Position numbers and translations under genes: made by a program. The notes under the pieces were generated by a model. The model worked only from the letters and a program-made list of their open reading frames with translations, was not told the DNA's origin and did no database searches. A DNA stretch of 59,680 bases from Planctomycetota bacterium (lineage in GTDB: Bacteria; Planctomycetota; UBA1135; GCA-002686595), in assembly GCA_009691855.1 (NCBI GenBank), contig SIAI01000026.1:1-59680 (forward strand), given 5' to 3'. Of the stretch, positions 28,730 to 38,418 are shown one piece after another; position 1 is the stretch's first letter, and every line of letters starts with the position of its first letter.

Positions 28730-28730
<1 letters not shown>
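28688..28730. terminator. hairpin terminator between convergent genes
   Basis: GCCGGCCGGC (28688-28697) pairs with GCCGGCCGGT (28713-28722) to form a 10-bp stem including one G-U pair, with a 15-base loop. On the plus strand a short T run (28727-28730) follows, giving a Rho-independent-type terminator for the thioredoxin-like gene. It may also slow transcription coming from the ABC ATPase gene. Confidence 0.5.
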
Positions 28731-29764
<1,034 letters not shown>

Positions 29765-29768
29765 GGGC

Positions 29769-29927
29769 TCAGCGACCGCCCTCGACGGAGCGTGGCGCAC
29801 CCTCCGCGTTCGCGGTGTCGCGCTCCGCACGCTCGAACACCGCCCACGCCGCCAGCGCGATCAGCGCCAAACCGAGCGCGAGCTCGAGCGCGTAGCGCCG
29901 GCGCAGCGGGTGCTCGTGAGCGTCCAA
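29769..29927 (-). CDS. possible small single-pass membrane protein
   Basis: The frame ends 4 bases before the ATP-binding gene. From a TTG at 29927 it would encode 52 residues with one clear transmembrane helix (YALELALGLALIALAAWAVF) and a charged tail. The same frame stays open upstream to an ATG near 30005, but that part is Arg/His-rich and overlaps the opposite gene, so I prefer the short form. The start is uncertain. Confidence 0.35.
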   Translation of the reverse strand: MDAHEHPLRRRYALELALGLALIALAAWAVFERAERDTANAEGAPRSVEGGR

Positions 29928-30003
29928 GCCCGCGCAGTGTACGGGGCGAGCGCGGTGGCGCCACGCGCGGTTCCCATGGCAGCATGAGCGCGGAGGTGCT
30001 CGC

Positions 30004-30601
30004 ATGGACGCGGCGAAGGCGACGATCGGGTGGTTGGCGTTGCTCACGACCTTCGTGGTGGGCGGCGCGAGCCGGTACGCGGCGCGCCTCGGGCTGGAGC
30101 GCGAGCCGCGGCGGACGGAGCAGGGCGCGAGCGACGCGGCGGCTCTCGCTGAGCTGCGGACGGCGCTGGCGAACCTCCAGGAGAGCGTCGCGGAGCTGAG
30201 CCGGCGGCAGGCTCCGCCGGCGAGCCCGTCCGTGCCGGCGCGCGAGCCGCAGCAACCAGAGAGCGTCGCCCCTGGATCTCGAAGCGCTGCGCGAGCTCGT
30301 GGCGCGCTTCGAGCGAGCCGCGCAGGCGGGCGTCGCGCGCGCGGAGGGCTTGCGGGCTCCCGAGCGCCGCGCGCCAGAGTTGCCAGCCCCGTCCGAGGAC
30401 GACGCGGACGAGGAGGCCTTGAAGAGCCGCTTCCTGTTCTGGTCCTACCAGCAGATCCTCGACGCCTTCGGCCGCCCCGACGAGATGCACCTCGGCCAGG
30501 TCGTCGAATGGTGGTACCGACGCTTCACCGGGTCGGACTTCGAGGGCTGGTTCAGCGTGAAGTTCTGCGCTGGCTTCGTCGTGAACATCGACAGCAACTA
30601 G
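30004..30601 (+). pseudogene. membrane-anchored coiled-coil protein interrupted by an apparent frameshift
   Basis: The ATG at 30004, preceded by GGAGG, starts a frame with an N-terminal transmembrane helix (about 6-24) and a coiled coil (AALAELRTALANLQESVAEL). After about residue 89 this frame becomes Arg-rich shadow. A continuous, protein-like sequence (LDLEALRELVARFERA... ending in GFVVNIDSN at 30601) continues in the +1 frame. Removing one C from the CCCC run at 30269-30272 joins the two into a single protein of about 198 residues. This is either a real mutation, a sequencing error or, less likely, programmed frameshifting. Function unknown. Confidence 0.6.
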
Positions 30602-30707
30602 GGTCGAGAGCCACTGACACCGCCGAGGCGTCGTTAGTTCTTGCGCCGCGGCATCTCCTGCCCGGTCGCCGGTCCCTACACTGCTGCGCCCACCGGAGAA
30701 CGCCTCG

Positions 30708-31961
30708 ATGATTCCCTTCCTTCTCGCGCTCGCGCCCCTCGTCCCGCTCCAGCAAGCCGCCACCCACGCGCACGCGCTCCATGTCGCGCGCTTGCTCGAC
30801 GTCGAGTCGGGCAAGATCCTCACCAATGCGACCGTGCTCGTGCAGGGCGAGCGCATCATCGCCGTCAACCCGAAGGAGATCCCCGCCGGGACCGAGGTGC
30901 TCGAGCTCGGCGACCGCACCCTCCTGCCCGGCCTGATCGACTGCCACACGCACCTGACCAGCGACCTCCTCGGCGAGTGGGTGACGCGCGAGGTGCACGA
31001 GACCGCGGCCGACGAGGCGCTGCGCGGAGCGATGTACGCACGCATCACGCTGCTCGCGGGCTTCACCACCGTGCGCGACGTGGGTTCGGGCGGCTTCGCC
31101 GACGTCGCGCTGATGAAGGCGATCGATGCGGGCTGGATCCCGGGCCCGCGCATGTTCCCGGCTGGGCACGCGATCGGCATCACCGGCGGGCACGCGGACA
31201 CGACCGGCTATGCGCCGGGGATCCTCGAGCGCGGACCCGCGCAGGGCATCGCCGACGGCGTAGACCAGGTGATCGAGGCCGTGCGCCAGCAGGTCAAGCA
31301 CGGCGCGAAGGTGATCAAGACCTGCGCCACGGCGGGCGTGCTCTCCTTCGAGGGCCCGGTTGGCGCGCAGCAGTACTCCGACGAGGAGCTGGTCGCGCTC
31401 GTGACCGAGGCCCACCGCCACGGCCTGAAGGTCGCCGCGCACGCGCACGGCACCGAGGGCATCAAGGCCGCCGTGCGCGCGGGCGTGGACTCGATCGAGC
31501 ACGGCTCGATGCTCGACGACGAGGCCATCGCCTTGATGAAGCAACACGGCACCTTCCTCGTGCCGACCGACTACCTCACCGAGCGCATGGACATGAACGC
31601 GCTCCCGGCGCCGATCCGCAAGAAGGCCGAGTACGTCCTGCCGCTCGCGCAAGCGAGCCACGCCAAGGCCATCGCCGCCGGCGTGAAGATCGCCTTCGGC
31701 ACCGACGCCGCCGTCTACCCGCACGGCGAGAACGCGCACGAGTTCGAGACGCTCGTGCACCGCGGCATGAAGCCGCTCGACGCCATCCGCTCGGCCACGC
31801 TGAATGCGTGCGAGCTCCTCGGCGTCAGCGACCGCGGCTCGATCTCCGCGGGCAAGCTCGCCGACCTCGTCGCCGTGCCGGGCAACCCGCTCGACGACGT
31901 GCGCGTGCTGCAGCACGTCGAGTTCGTGATGAAGGGCGGCGTGGTGGTGAAGGGGCCGTGA
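30708..31961 (+). CDS. secreted amidohydrolase (Xaa-Pro dipeptidase/imidazolonepropionase-like)
   Basis: 417 residues. A signal peptide of about 18 residues is followed by the amidohydrolase fold. The metal-binding motif DCHTH contains His80 and His82. KVIKTCATAG provides the likely bridging Lys, AAHAHG and IEHGS supply further histidines, and FGTDAAVYPHG provides the catalytic Asp. The pattern matches the prolidase-like branch of the superfamily, which hydrolyses Xaa-Pro or related dipeptides using one or two divalent metals. GGAG lies 10 bases before the ATG. Confidence 0.88.
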   Translation: MIPFLLALAPLVPLQQAATHAHALHVARLLDVESGKILTNATVLVQGERIIAVNPKEIPAGTEVLELGDRTLLPGLIDCHTHLTSDLLGEWVTREVHETAADEALRGAMYARITLLAGFTTVRDVGSGGFADVALMKAIDAGWIPGPRMFPAGHAIGITGGHADTTGYAPGILERGPAQGIADGVDQVIEAVRQQVKHGAKVIKTCATAGVLSFEGPVGAQQYSDEELVALVTEAHRHGLKVAAHAHGTEGIKAAVRAGVDSIEHGSMLDDEAIALMKQHGTFLVPTDYLTERMDMNALPAPIRKKAEYVLPLAQASHAKAIAAGVKIAFGTDAAVYPHGENAHEFETLVHRGMKPLDAIRSATLNACELLGVSDRGSISAGKLADLVAVPGNPLDDVRVLQHVEFVMKGGVVVKGP

Positions 31962-32224
31962 GGAGCATCGCGCGAGTGCGCTTCGGCATCTTCGCCTTCG
32001 TCGAGCTCGGCCTCGCGCTCGCCACCGCACTGCTCGGCTATCTAGCCGGCTTCGAGGACCCTCCCGGCTCGGGCGAAGCGGCCGAAGCCTACGCCCTGTC
32101 CCAGCCCATTCTTGTCGGTGGCTTCTGGCTCTGCGCCGCCGTGCTCGTGCTGTGGAGCGCGCTGTGGGCCAAGGATCGGATCCAGCAGAAGGACTGGCGG
32201 CACACAGCGGACGCTCCGACGTGA
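31958..32224 (+). CDS. small two-helix membrane protein
   Basis: 88 residues from a GTG at 31958 that overlaps the amidohydrolase stop (GTGA). Two transmembrane helices are visible (about 7-26 and 50-70), separated by a short acidic loop and followed by a charged tail. No family recognised. The tight coupling at both ends, with the next GTG overlapping its own stop, places it in an operon with the amidohydrolase and the AlbA_2-type gene. Confidence 0.65.
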   Translation: MRSIARVRFGIFAFVELGLALATALLGYLAGFEDPPGSGEAAEAYALSQPILVGGFWLCAAVLVLWSALWAKDRIQQKDWRHTADAPT

Positions 32225-32874
32225 ACCTCGAGCCCGGCGCACTCGCCCAGCTCATCGCCGAGGGCGAGGGCAAGAGCCTCGAGTTCAAGCGCGGCCTGCC
32301 CGGCGACGCCAAGGTCGCGCGTACGCTGTGCGCCTTTGCCAACACGCGCGGCGGGCTCTTGCTGATCGGAGTGGGGGACAAGCGCGAGCTCGTCGGCGCG
32401 CCGCGGCCGCGCGAGACGATGGAGCAGCTGCGCACGGTCGCTGTCGAGCGTCTCGAGCCTCCGCTCGAGGTGCAGGTCGGCGCACTCCTCCTCGGCGGTC
32501 CGCACATCGTGTGGTGCTCGGTGCCGCTCTCGCCCGCGCGCCCGCACGCGGCGCTCGACGACGCGGGCGCGCGCGAGTTCGTGGTGCGCGTCGGCGCGAG
32601 CAACCGGCGCGCGTCCGGCGCCACGCTGAGCTCGATCCGCGCGCAGTACTCGGCCGGGGCCAAGCTCGACGACCTGCAGCGCGCGATCCTGCACTGGCTC
32701 GAGCGCCGCACGCGCGCCGCGCACGCGCACCCCGGCGGCGCGACCGTGGCCGAGTTCGCCAAGGACCACAACGTCGGCAAGCAGCGCGCGCGCCGCGCGT
32801 TCACGCACCTCGAGCTCGCCGGACGCTTGGTGGCGCATGGCGCGGGTCCGCGGCGCGAGTACGCGTTGCCGTGA
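32221..32874 (+). CDS. AlbA_2/Schlafen-type putative nucleic-acid-binding protein
   Basis: 217 residues, GTG start overlapping the previous stop. The N-terminal half carries the AlbA_2 signature: EGEGKSLEFKRGLP, then LCAFANTRGGLLLIGVGD, typical of the divergent AAA-type/Schlafen AlbA_2 domain. The C-terminal 75 residues look like a winged helix (VAEFAKDHNVGKQRARRAF, AGRLVAHG). This two-part layout is common in transcription regulators of the 'divergent AAA' group. Confidence 0.8.
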   Translation: MNLEPGALAQLIAEGEGKSLEFKRGLPGDAKVARTLCAFANTRGGLLLIGVGDKRELVGAPRPRETMEQLRTVAVERLEPPLEVQVGALLLGGPHIVWCSVPLSPARPHAALDDAGAREFVVRVGASNRRASGATLSSIRAQYSAGAKLDDLQRAILHWLERRTRAAHAHPGGATVAEFAKDHNVGKQRARRAFTHLELAGRLVAHGAGPRREYALP

Positions 32875-32981
32875 AGCCGACGCGAAAGATGCCCCGCAAG
32901 CGGAAACCTGCGCCCGCTCTGAGCGGTCGTCGTGGTCACCGGCCAGCGGAGCCGTTGACCCTTGCGGAAAGGAACAACAAG

Positions 32982-33191
32982 ATGATCTCGATGCGCACGA
33001 CGCTGAACATCGACGCCGCGCTCCTGGCGGAGGCGTCGCACCTGACGGGCGTGAAGCAGAAGGCGGTGCTCGTCCAGATGGCCCTGGAGGCTCTCGTCCA
33101 GCGGGAAGCCGCGCGAAAACTCGCCGCCCTCGGCGGCAGCGATCCGCAGGCGAAGGCCGGGCGTCGGCGGCGCTCGAGGGGGCGATCGTGA
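32982..33191 (+). CDS. VapB-type antitoxin
   Basis: 69 residues. The core MRTTLNIDAALLAEA (from the internal ATG at 32991) is the classic ribbon-helix-helix start of DUF2191/VapB antitoxins. An AAGGAA ribosome binding site lies about 10 bases before the first ATG. The basic tail probably contacts the toxin or DNA. The toxin gene overlaps by 4 bases. Such antitoxins repress their own operon as a complex with the toxin. Confidence 0.85.
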   Translation: MISMRTTLNIDAALLAEASHLTGVKQKAVLVQMALEALVQREAARKLAALGGSDPQAKAGRRRRSRGRS

Positions 33192-33544
33192 TCCTGGTCG
33201 ATACGTCGGTGTGGATCGACCACCTGCACCAGCCGATCCCTCGTCTGGCGGACCTCCTGCTGGAAGGAAAGGTCGTGACTCACGCCTTCGTCGAGGGCGA
33301 GCTCGCCAGCGGGACCCTCCGGCGCCGCGCCGAGGTCCTGCGCGCCATCACGCGCCTGCCCCGCACGTCGCTGGTGGAGCACGAGCACGTGCGCCGCATG
33401 AACGAGGAGGAGCGTCTCTACGGTCGGGGCATTGGCTGGATCGATATCCACCTCGTCGCCTCGGCCCGGGCAGGAACGCACCGGATCTGGACGCACGACG
33501 CGCGGCTCGAGCGCGTGGCGAGACAGCTCGGCCTTGCGGCCTGA
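33188..33544 (+). CDS. VapC-type PIN-domain toxin ribonuclease
   Basis: 118 residues, GTG start overlapping the antitoxin stop (GTGA). The PIN-domain acidic residues are all present: Asp5 in ILVDTSVWID, Glu36/38 in FVEGELASG, Asp86 in IGWIDIHLV and Asp104 in THDARLE. VapC toxins cleave tRNA or rRNA when freed from VapB. Probably active. Confidence 0.88.
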   Translation: MILVDTSVWIDHLHQPIPRLADLLLEGKVVTHAFVEGELASGTLRRRAEVLRAITRLPRTSLVEHEHVRRMNEEERLYGRGIGWIDIHLVASARAGTHRIWTHDARLERVARQLGLAA

Positions 33545-33553
33545 CACGCTCGC

Positions 33554-34369
33554 TCAGCCCTTCGAGGCCGCCACGCGGATGCCGCGCAGGAACAGGCGCT
33601 GGGCGAGAAAGTAGACGAGCACGCACGGTGCGAGGATCACGGCCGAGGCCGCCATCAGGAGCTCGACCGAGGTGTCGAAGGTGCGCTGGAAGCTCGCCAG
33701 CGCCAGCGTCAGCGTGCGCTTTTCCGGCGAGAGCACGTACACGAGCGGCGCCCAGAAGTCGTTCCACGTCGCCAGGAACGTGATCAGCGCGACGGTCGCG
33801 AGCATCGGCCGCGCGAGCGGCAGGAACACGCGCCAGTACGCCTGCCACGCCGAGCAGCCGTCCATGCGCGCGGCCTCGTCGAGCTCGGCCGGCAGCGACA
33901 GGAAGTACTGGCGGAAGAGGAAGATGAAGAACGGCGCGCCGCCGAGCACCGTCGGCAGCACGAGCGGCCAATAGCTGTCGACGAGACCGAGCGTGCGGAA
34001 CAGTAGGAAGCGCGGCAGCGCGCTGGTCTGGTCCGGCAGCATCATCGCCGCCAGCACGCACACGAACAGCGCGTCGCGCCCGCGGAACGAGAGGCGCGCG
34101 AAGGCGTAGCCGGCCAGCGAGCAGGTGAAGCACTGGCCGAGGATCGAGAGCACGGTGACGAGCAGCGTGTTGGCCAAGAAGCGCGCGAAGCCGCCCATGC
34201 GCTCCAGCGCGAGCGCGTAGTTGTGCCACTGCGGATCGGCAGGCGGGGCGAGCGCTCCGAGTCCGAGTCCCGCGCCCTCCTTGTGCAGCGAGGCCGAGAG
34301 CACGAACCACAGCGGCAGCGCGAACAGCGCGGCCACGGCGACCAGCACCAGCGCGCGCAGGATCCTCAC
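33554..34369 (-). CDS. carbohydrate ABC transporter permease (MalG-like)
   Basis: 271 residues from a GTG at 34369 that overlaps the stop of the upstream fusion gene. Six hydrophobic segments. The EAA loop that contacts the ATPase is visible as DEAARMDGCSAWQAYWRVFLP. The pattern FRQYFLSLPAELDEAARMDG is diagnostic for the CUT1 MalG/UgpE group. Works with the fused binding protein-permease encoded just upstream and probably with the ATPase at 28730-29764. Confidence 0.9.
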   Translation of the reverse strand: MRILRALVLVAVAALFALPLWFVLSASLHKEGAGLGLGALAPPADPQWHNYALALERMGGFARFLANTLLVTVLSILGQCFTCSLAGYAFARLSFRGRDALFVCVLAAMMLPDQTSALPRFLLFRTLGLVDSYWPLVLPTVLGGAPFFIFLFRQYFLSLPAELDEAARMDGCSAWQAYWRVFLPLARPMLATVALITFLATWNDFWAPLVYVLSPEKRTLTLALASFQRTFDTSVELLMAASAVILAPCVLVYFLAQRLFLRGIRVAASKG

Positions 34370-36642
34370 GCGCTCCTCCCGCGGTAGTGCACGAAGCGTC
34401 GCGTGCCGACGAACAGGAGCCCGCACGCCGCCGCCAGAGCCGCGAACAGCACCCAGGCGAGCGCGCAGGCGTAGCCGACGTCGAAGTGCTGGAACGCGCT
34501 CTCGTAGACGTACAGCACCAAGAAGCGCGACGCGTCACCCGGCCCACCCTGAGTCATCACGTAGGGCTGCGCGAAGATCTGCGCCGCCGCGACGAGGCCC
34601 GTGAGCAGATTGAACAGCAACACGGGCCCGAGCTGCGGCAAGACCACGTGCCAGTGACGCGCCAGCGGCCCCGCGCCGTCGACGCGCGCGGCCTCCTCCA
34701 GGGCCGGATCGAGCGCCTGCAGCGCCGCCACGAACACCAGCATCTGTGCGCCTACGCTCCACAGGCTCACCAGCACGAACGAGGGCACGACCCACGCGGG
34801 ATCGCGCAGCCACGCCGGCGCGCCGAGCCCGAGCGCGCGCAGGCATTCGTTCACCGGCCCGTGCTCCGCGTCGAGCGCGAGGCGCCAGAGCGCGGCCACG
34901 ATCACGGGCGCGACGATCGCCGGCAGATAGCATGCCGTGCGCACCAGGCTCGTCGCGCGCGACTCGCGCCGCAGCAGCAGCGCGAGGCCGAACGCCAGCG
35001 CGAGTCCGAGCGGCACGCAGAGCGCCGCGTAGAGCGCCGTCGCGCCCAGCGAGCTCGCGAACGTCGCGTCGCCGCCGAGGCGTGCGAGGTTGTCCAGCCC
35101 GGCCCAGCGCACGTCGTCGAGCGGGCGCAGCGGCGACCACTCGCACAGCGCCAGCACGAGCGCGACGAGCGCGGGCCCAAGCAGGAAGAGCACGAAGCCC
35201 GACGCCCAGGGCACGAGCAGCGCCAGCGCCGCGCGCTCACGCCGCCGCTCGCGTGCGGCAGGACGCGCTCCACGCTTCACCAGGAAGAGCGCGAGCAACC
35301 CGAGCAACGCGCCGCCGACCGCCAGCTCGAGCGCGCCGCGCGGCAAGCGCGCTCGTCCGCCGCGCTCGCGTTCGCGCGCCAAGTACTCGTCGGTCTTCGC
35401 CGCCATGCGCGCGCAGGCCGCGGGCACGTCGCAGTCGGGCTGCAGGAGGATGCCCTCGAGTTCCGCCTGCACCAGCGACTCGATCTTGCGCCAGTTCGCG
35501 ACCGGCGGCTGCAAGCGCGCCTCGCGCAGCACGTCGAGGAACACCTGCTCGCTCTCCGGCGCCACCTCGGGCTTCAGGAAGTCCGCCGACTCCGCCGCGG
35601 CGATCAAGCCCGGCACGCCGTTGCCGATGCGCGCCAGCATGCGCTGGTACTCCGGGCCCGCCAGGCGCCGCAAGAACTCGTAGGCGAGCTCCGGCTCGCG
35701 CGCCGTGCGCGGCACGACGTACACCGTCATCGCCACCGAGGTCGCCGCGCGCTTGCCACGCGGCAGCTGCACGACGTCCCAGCGGAAGCGCTCGATCGAG
35801 CGGAAGCGGTACGTCTCCCAGTACCCGACCGGCCCGTAGAACAGCGCCTTGCCGCCCTGGAACAGACCCTGCGTCAGCTGGTTCGCGAAGCTCGCGTCGA
35901 ACGAGGCGACTTTGTCTTCGTGCAACAGCGCGTGCAGGAAGCGCATCGACTCGACGAACTCCGGCTCGCCCATGCGCGCGCGCTCGCCCTTGGAGTCGAT
36001 CAACTCGCCGCCCGCCTGCCAGATCCACGGACACACCGCCTGCAGCCACTGCGTGAGCGACACGCCATAGCGATCCGTGCGTCCGTCGCCGTCGTCGTCC
36101 GTGGTCGCGCGCCGCGCGAGCGCGCGGAAGTCGTGCCACGTCCAGTCGCTCGCCGGCCGCGCGAGCCCGAGCTCGCTCAGCCGGTCGAGGTTGACGTACA
36201 TCACGTACGGCGTGAAGGTTGACGGCAGCCCCCAGAGCTCGCCGCGCGGCCCGTGCAGCGCGCCCAGCACCGCCGGGAAGTACGCGCGCTCGTCCCAGCT
36301 CGGATCGGCGGCGAAGTACGGCGCCAGATCGACCAGCGCGCCCTCGCCCGCGTAGGCCGCGAGCTCGGTCACGTCGATGCGCAGGAGGTCGAGCGGCACC
36401 CCGCCCGCGATCAGGAACTTCGGCTTGTCCTGCGAGCCCGCCGCGCCGCCGAGCGGTAGACAGCGCACGCTGAGCCCGGGATGCTCATGCTCGAACGCGC
36501 GCGACAGCGCCTCGATCTCCAGCCACGCGGTGAGGTGGCCCTCTTCGGCCATGACGACGAGCTCGCGCCCGTTCGAAGCACCGCTGGCGCCCATGCCCAC
36601 GAGAACCGAAAGCAGCAGCGCGAGGGTCATCGCCGCGGGCAT
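34366..36642 (-). CDS. fusion of ABC sugar-binding protein and MalF-like permease
   Basis: 758 residues from the ATG at 36642, where a signal-like helix begins. Residues about 25-430 are a type 1 extracellular sugar-binding protein (GLPSTFTPYVMYVNLDRL, YGVSLTQWLQAVCPWIWQAGG, YEFLRRLAGPEYQRML). After a basic linker and a first helix, residues about 470-758 form a MalF-like permease with the EAA motif EEAARVDGAGPLARHWHVVLP. Normally these are separate genes. The binding domain would be tethered to the outer face of the membrane, raising its local concentration. A DDDGDGRTD stretch is a likely calcium loop. Confidence 0.9.
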   Translation of the reverse strand: MPAAMTLALLLSVLVGMGASGASNGRELVVMAEEGHLTAWLEIEALSRAFEHEHPGLSVRCLPLGGAAGSQDKPKFLIAGGVPLDLLRIDVTELAAYAGEGALVDLAPYFAADPSWDERAYFPAVLGALHGPRGELWGLPSTFTPYVMYVNLDRLSELGLARPASDWTWHDFRALARRATTDDDGDGRTDRYGVSLTQWLQAVCPWIWQAGGELIDSKGERARMGEPEFVESMRFLHALLHEDKVASFDASFANQLTQGLFQGGKALFYGPVGYWETYRFRSIERFRWDVVQLPRGKRAATSVAMTVYVVPRTAREPELAYEFLRRLAGPEYQRMLARIGNGVPGLIAAAESADFLKPEVAPESEQVFLDVLREARLQPPVANWRKIESLVQAELEGILLQPDCDVPAACARMAAKTDEYLARERERGGRARLPRGALELAVGGALLGLLALFLVKRGARPAARERRRERAALALLVPWASGFVLFLLGPALVALVLALCEWSPLRPLDDVRWAGLDNLARLGGDATFASSLGATALYAALCVPLGLALAFGLALLLRRESRATSLVRTACYLPAIVAPVIVAALWRLALDAEHGPVNECLRALGLGAPAWLRDPAWVVPSFVLVSLWSVGAQMLVFVAALQALDPALEEAARVDGAGPLARHWHVVLPQLGPVLLFNLLTGLVAAAQIFAQPYVMTQGGPGDASRFLVLYVYESAFQHFDVGYACALAWVLFAALAAACGLLFVGTRRFVHYRGRSA

Positions 36643-36737
36643 GGTACGCGAGGGCGCCCCGGGCGCTCGCCAGGTGGTGCTGCTCCTGGCCTGCGTGCCC
36701 ACTGGAGAACGGGACGACTCGACGAGACGATGGGCGC

Positions 36738-37097
36738 ATGCCTCGCATCCTCCGCACACCCAAGGTCATCCAGGCCGCCGGCAACCTCCCGAAGCGCATC
36801 GAGGAATTCGTCGGCCGCGTCAACAGCGCCACGAGCGAGCTCAGCCTCGCGCGCATGCACAGCCCGAAGGGCTGGGTCGAGCCCGGGCAGACGCCCGAGT
36901 TCACCGAGTACACGCTCGTCCTGCGCGGCGTGCTGCGCGTGAAGACGAAGCAGGGGAGCGAGGACGTGCGCGCCGGCCAGGCCGTGATCACTGCGTCTGG
37001 CGAGTGGGTGCAGTACTCGACGCCGCTCGAGGAGACGGAGTACGTCGCCGTGTGCTTGCCGGCCTTCTCACCGGCGACGGTGCATCGCGACGTTTGA
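36738..37097 (+). CDS. small cupin-fold protein
   Basis: 119 residues. The sequence GWVEPGQTPEFTEYTLVLRGVLRVKTKQG, then VRAGQAVITASGEWVQYSTP, follows the two conserved cupin motifs. The first-motif histidines are replaced by Glu, so metal binding is uncertain. Ends with an alanine/proline-containing tail. Single cytoplasmic domain, divergent from the ABC fusion gene. Substrate unknown. Confidence 0.75.
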   Translation: MPRILRTPKVIQAAGNLPKRIEEFVGRVNSATSELSLARMHSPKGWVEPGQTPEFTEYTLVLRGVLRVKTKQGSEDVRAGQAVITASGEWVQYSTPLEETEYVAVCLPAFSPATVHRDV

Positions 37098-37246
37098 GGG
37101 GACCTGCTTCCAAACATTCCAAACGGAAAACGCGCGCGCCGCCCGTCGGGCTCGCGCTGGTGGTACGGTCTGGTGTGATGCGGGCGTTGCAGCGCGGGCG
37201 AGGCGTACCGTACGCGGAGTGGCGATGACCTGAGAAAGATCTCGTG

Positions 37247-37969
37247 CTACTTGCGCTCCGTCACCGTGACACTCACAGGTACGGAAGGCGGACAAACCGT
37301 GCAGATCCCCGCCGAGTCGATCCTCTCGTGCAACCAGAATTCTTCATAGTTGCGCGCATACATATCGGGAAAGTGGGCGCGATCGATTGGAACGATCTTG
37401 TGCTCCACCAAGCCATTGCCCACGGGTTCCGATCTATGGGCCACAGCCAGCGACATCGCGCCCGGCTCTCTGTACTTGTCGAGCTCGAGGCGCTCGCCTG
37501 CGCTGACCAATTCGCTCACGTAGTCTCCGGATTGGATGGCTTCGTGAAGGGTCCTCCTCATTTCACGATTCTGGGCATCAGCGATGAATGGATAGACGAG
37601 GAGCAAGTCCTGTGGCTCGAAGCCGCGATACTTCTCCTGCAACTCTGCTTCCAGATCGACGCCAGAAAGGGGCTTCTCGAGCCGGAGTCGAAGGTTCTCG
37701 AGGCTCTCCCGCGTGGACAGTGTCGCGGTTCCATCGGATCCTGCGCCCTTGACTGCAGGAGGCGTGTCTGCCTCGTTCGTCGTCGAGCTCTGGAGTTCGA
37801 CTCTCCCGGGGATCCCGACTTGGGGAGCCGTGATCTCCAGGCTCTCGCGTGTAGTCACCTGCGAGAAGGCTCGCGATGGATCCGTTGGACGCCCGACCTG
37901 GGTCATGTAGATGGCGCCGATCAGCGTCGCCGCCCCCAAAATCCACGCGGCGATAGTCATGGGTCTCAT
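37247..37969 (-). CDS. membrane-anchored protein of unknown function in low-GC pocket
   Basis: 240 residues with one N-terminal transmembrane helix (about 5-23), a polar Ser/Thr-rich stretch and a helical central region (LENLRLRLEKPLSGVDLEAE). The end carries a short GICTVCPPSV motif. Base composition drops well below the neighbours: for example the 60 bases from 37561 have 31 G/C. No family recognised. It starts 3 bases after the stop of the Cys-rich secreted protein, so the pair are co-expressed. Confidence 0.65.
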   Translation of the reverse strand: MRPMTIAAWILGAATLIGAIYMTQVGRPTDPSRAFSQVTTRESLEITAPQVGIPGRVELQSSTTNEADTPPAVKGAGSDGTATLSTRESLENLRLRLEKPLSGVDLEAELQEKYRGFEPQDLLLVYPFIADAQNREMRRTLHEAIQSGDYVSELVSAGERLELDKYREPGAMSLAVAHRSEPVGNGLVEHKIVPIDRAHFPDMYARNYEEFWLHERIDSAGICTVCPPSVPVSVTVTERK

Positions 37970-37972
37970 CGT

Positions 37973-38266
37973 TCAGTTCTCCGAGCAAGTGCCACAGTGT
38001 CCGCTGAGATGGATCAGAGACGTTCCATCGCACTGGCAACTACCGATGTCGATATTGATATCCGAATCGCACGCGGTATCTGACGTTATCGTGCCCGTCG
38101 AACCTGAAGCTGTTGGGTTCGTGCAAGACCACGAGTAGTTGTAGCGCATTCTGCAGCCCGTGCAATTCGACCTCGACACCCAGGTCACCCAACCGTCGAC
38201 CGCGCAAATGCCGTGCGCGCAAACGAGAGTCAAGAGTAGCGCAGGCAGGCCAGCGACCGCGTTCAT
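37973..38266 (-). CDS. small secreted Cys-rich protein
   Basis: 97 residues with a good ribosome binding site (GGAGGG, 5 bases before the ATG). The signal peptide is about 1-22. The mature part holds eight cysteines: SNCTGCRMRY (35, 38), WSC (48), C66, SCQC (77, 79) and HCGTC (91, 94), separated by Thr/Ser/Asp-rich segments. It could be disulphide-stabilised or bind metal. Composition is lower in GC than its surroundings, as for its downstream partner. No family recognised, so any toxin, bacteriocin or metal-binding role is inference only. Confidence 0.6.
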   Translation of the reverse strand: MNAVAGLPALLLTLVCAHGICAVDGWVTWVSRSNCTGCRMRYNYSWSCTNPTASGSTGTITSDTACDSDINIDIGSCQCDGTSLIHLSGHCGTCSEN

Positions 38267-38418
38267 TGCATCCCTCCGGTTCCTGTGACGAGTTCGAATC
38301 GAGAACTCTTGCTGACGGTACAACGCTTCGTGGGGGGGGCAAGCCTCTTCTGCGAGATTCGCACAGACCCAAGCCCTTGATCGGAAACGGATGGCGCTGC
38401 CTTGGCCAAGATGCGGAG

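Noticed and set aside
30004..30711. Intact 235-residue protein overlapping the amidohydrolase start by 4 bases
   Set aside because: The part after residue 89 is Arg-rich shadow while the +1 frame reads as a real protein, so a frameshift is more likely than a genuine overlapping gene.
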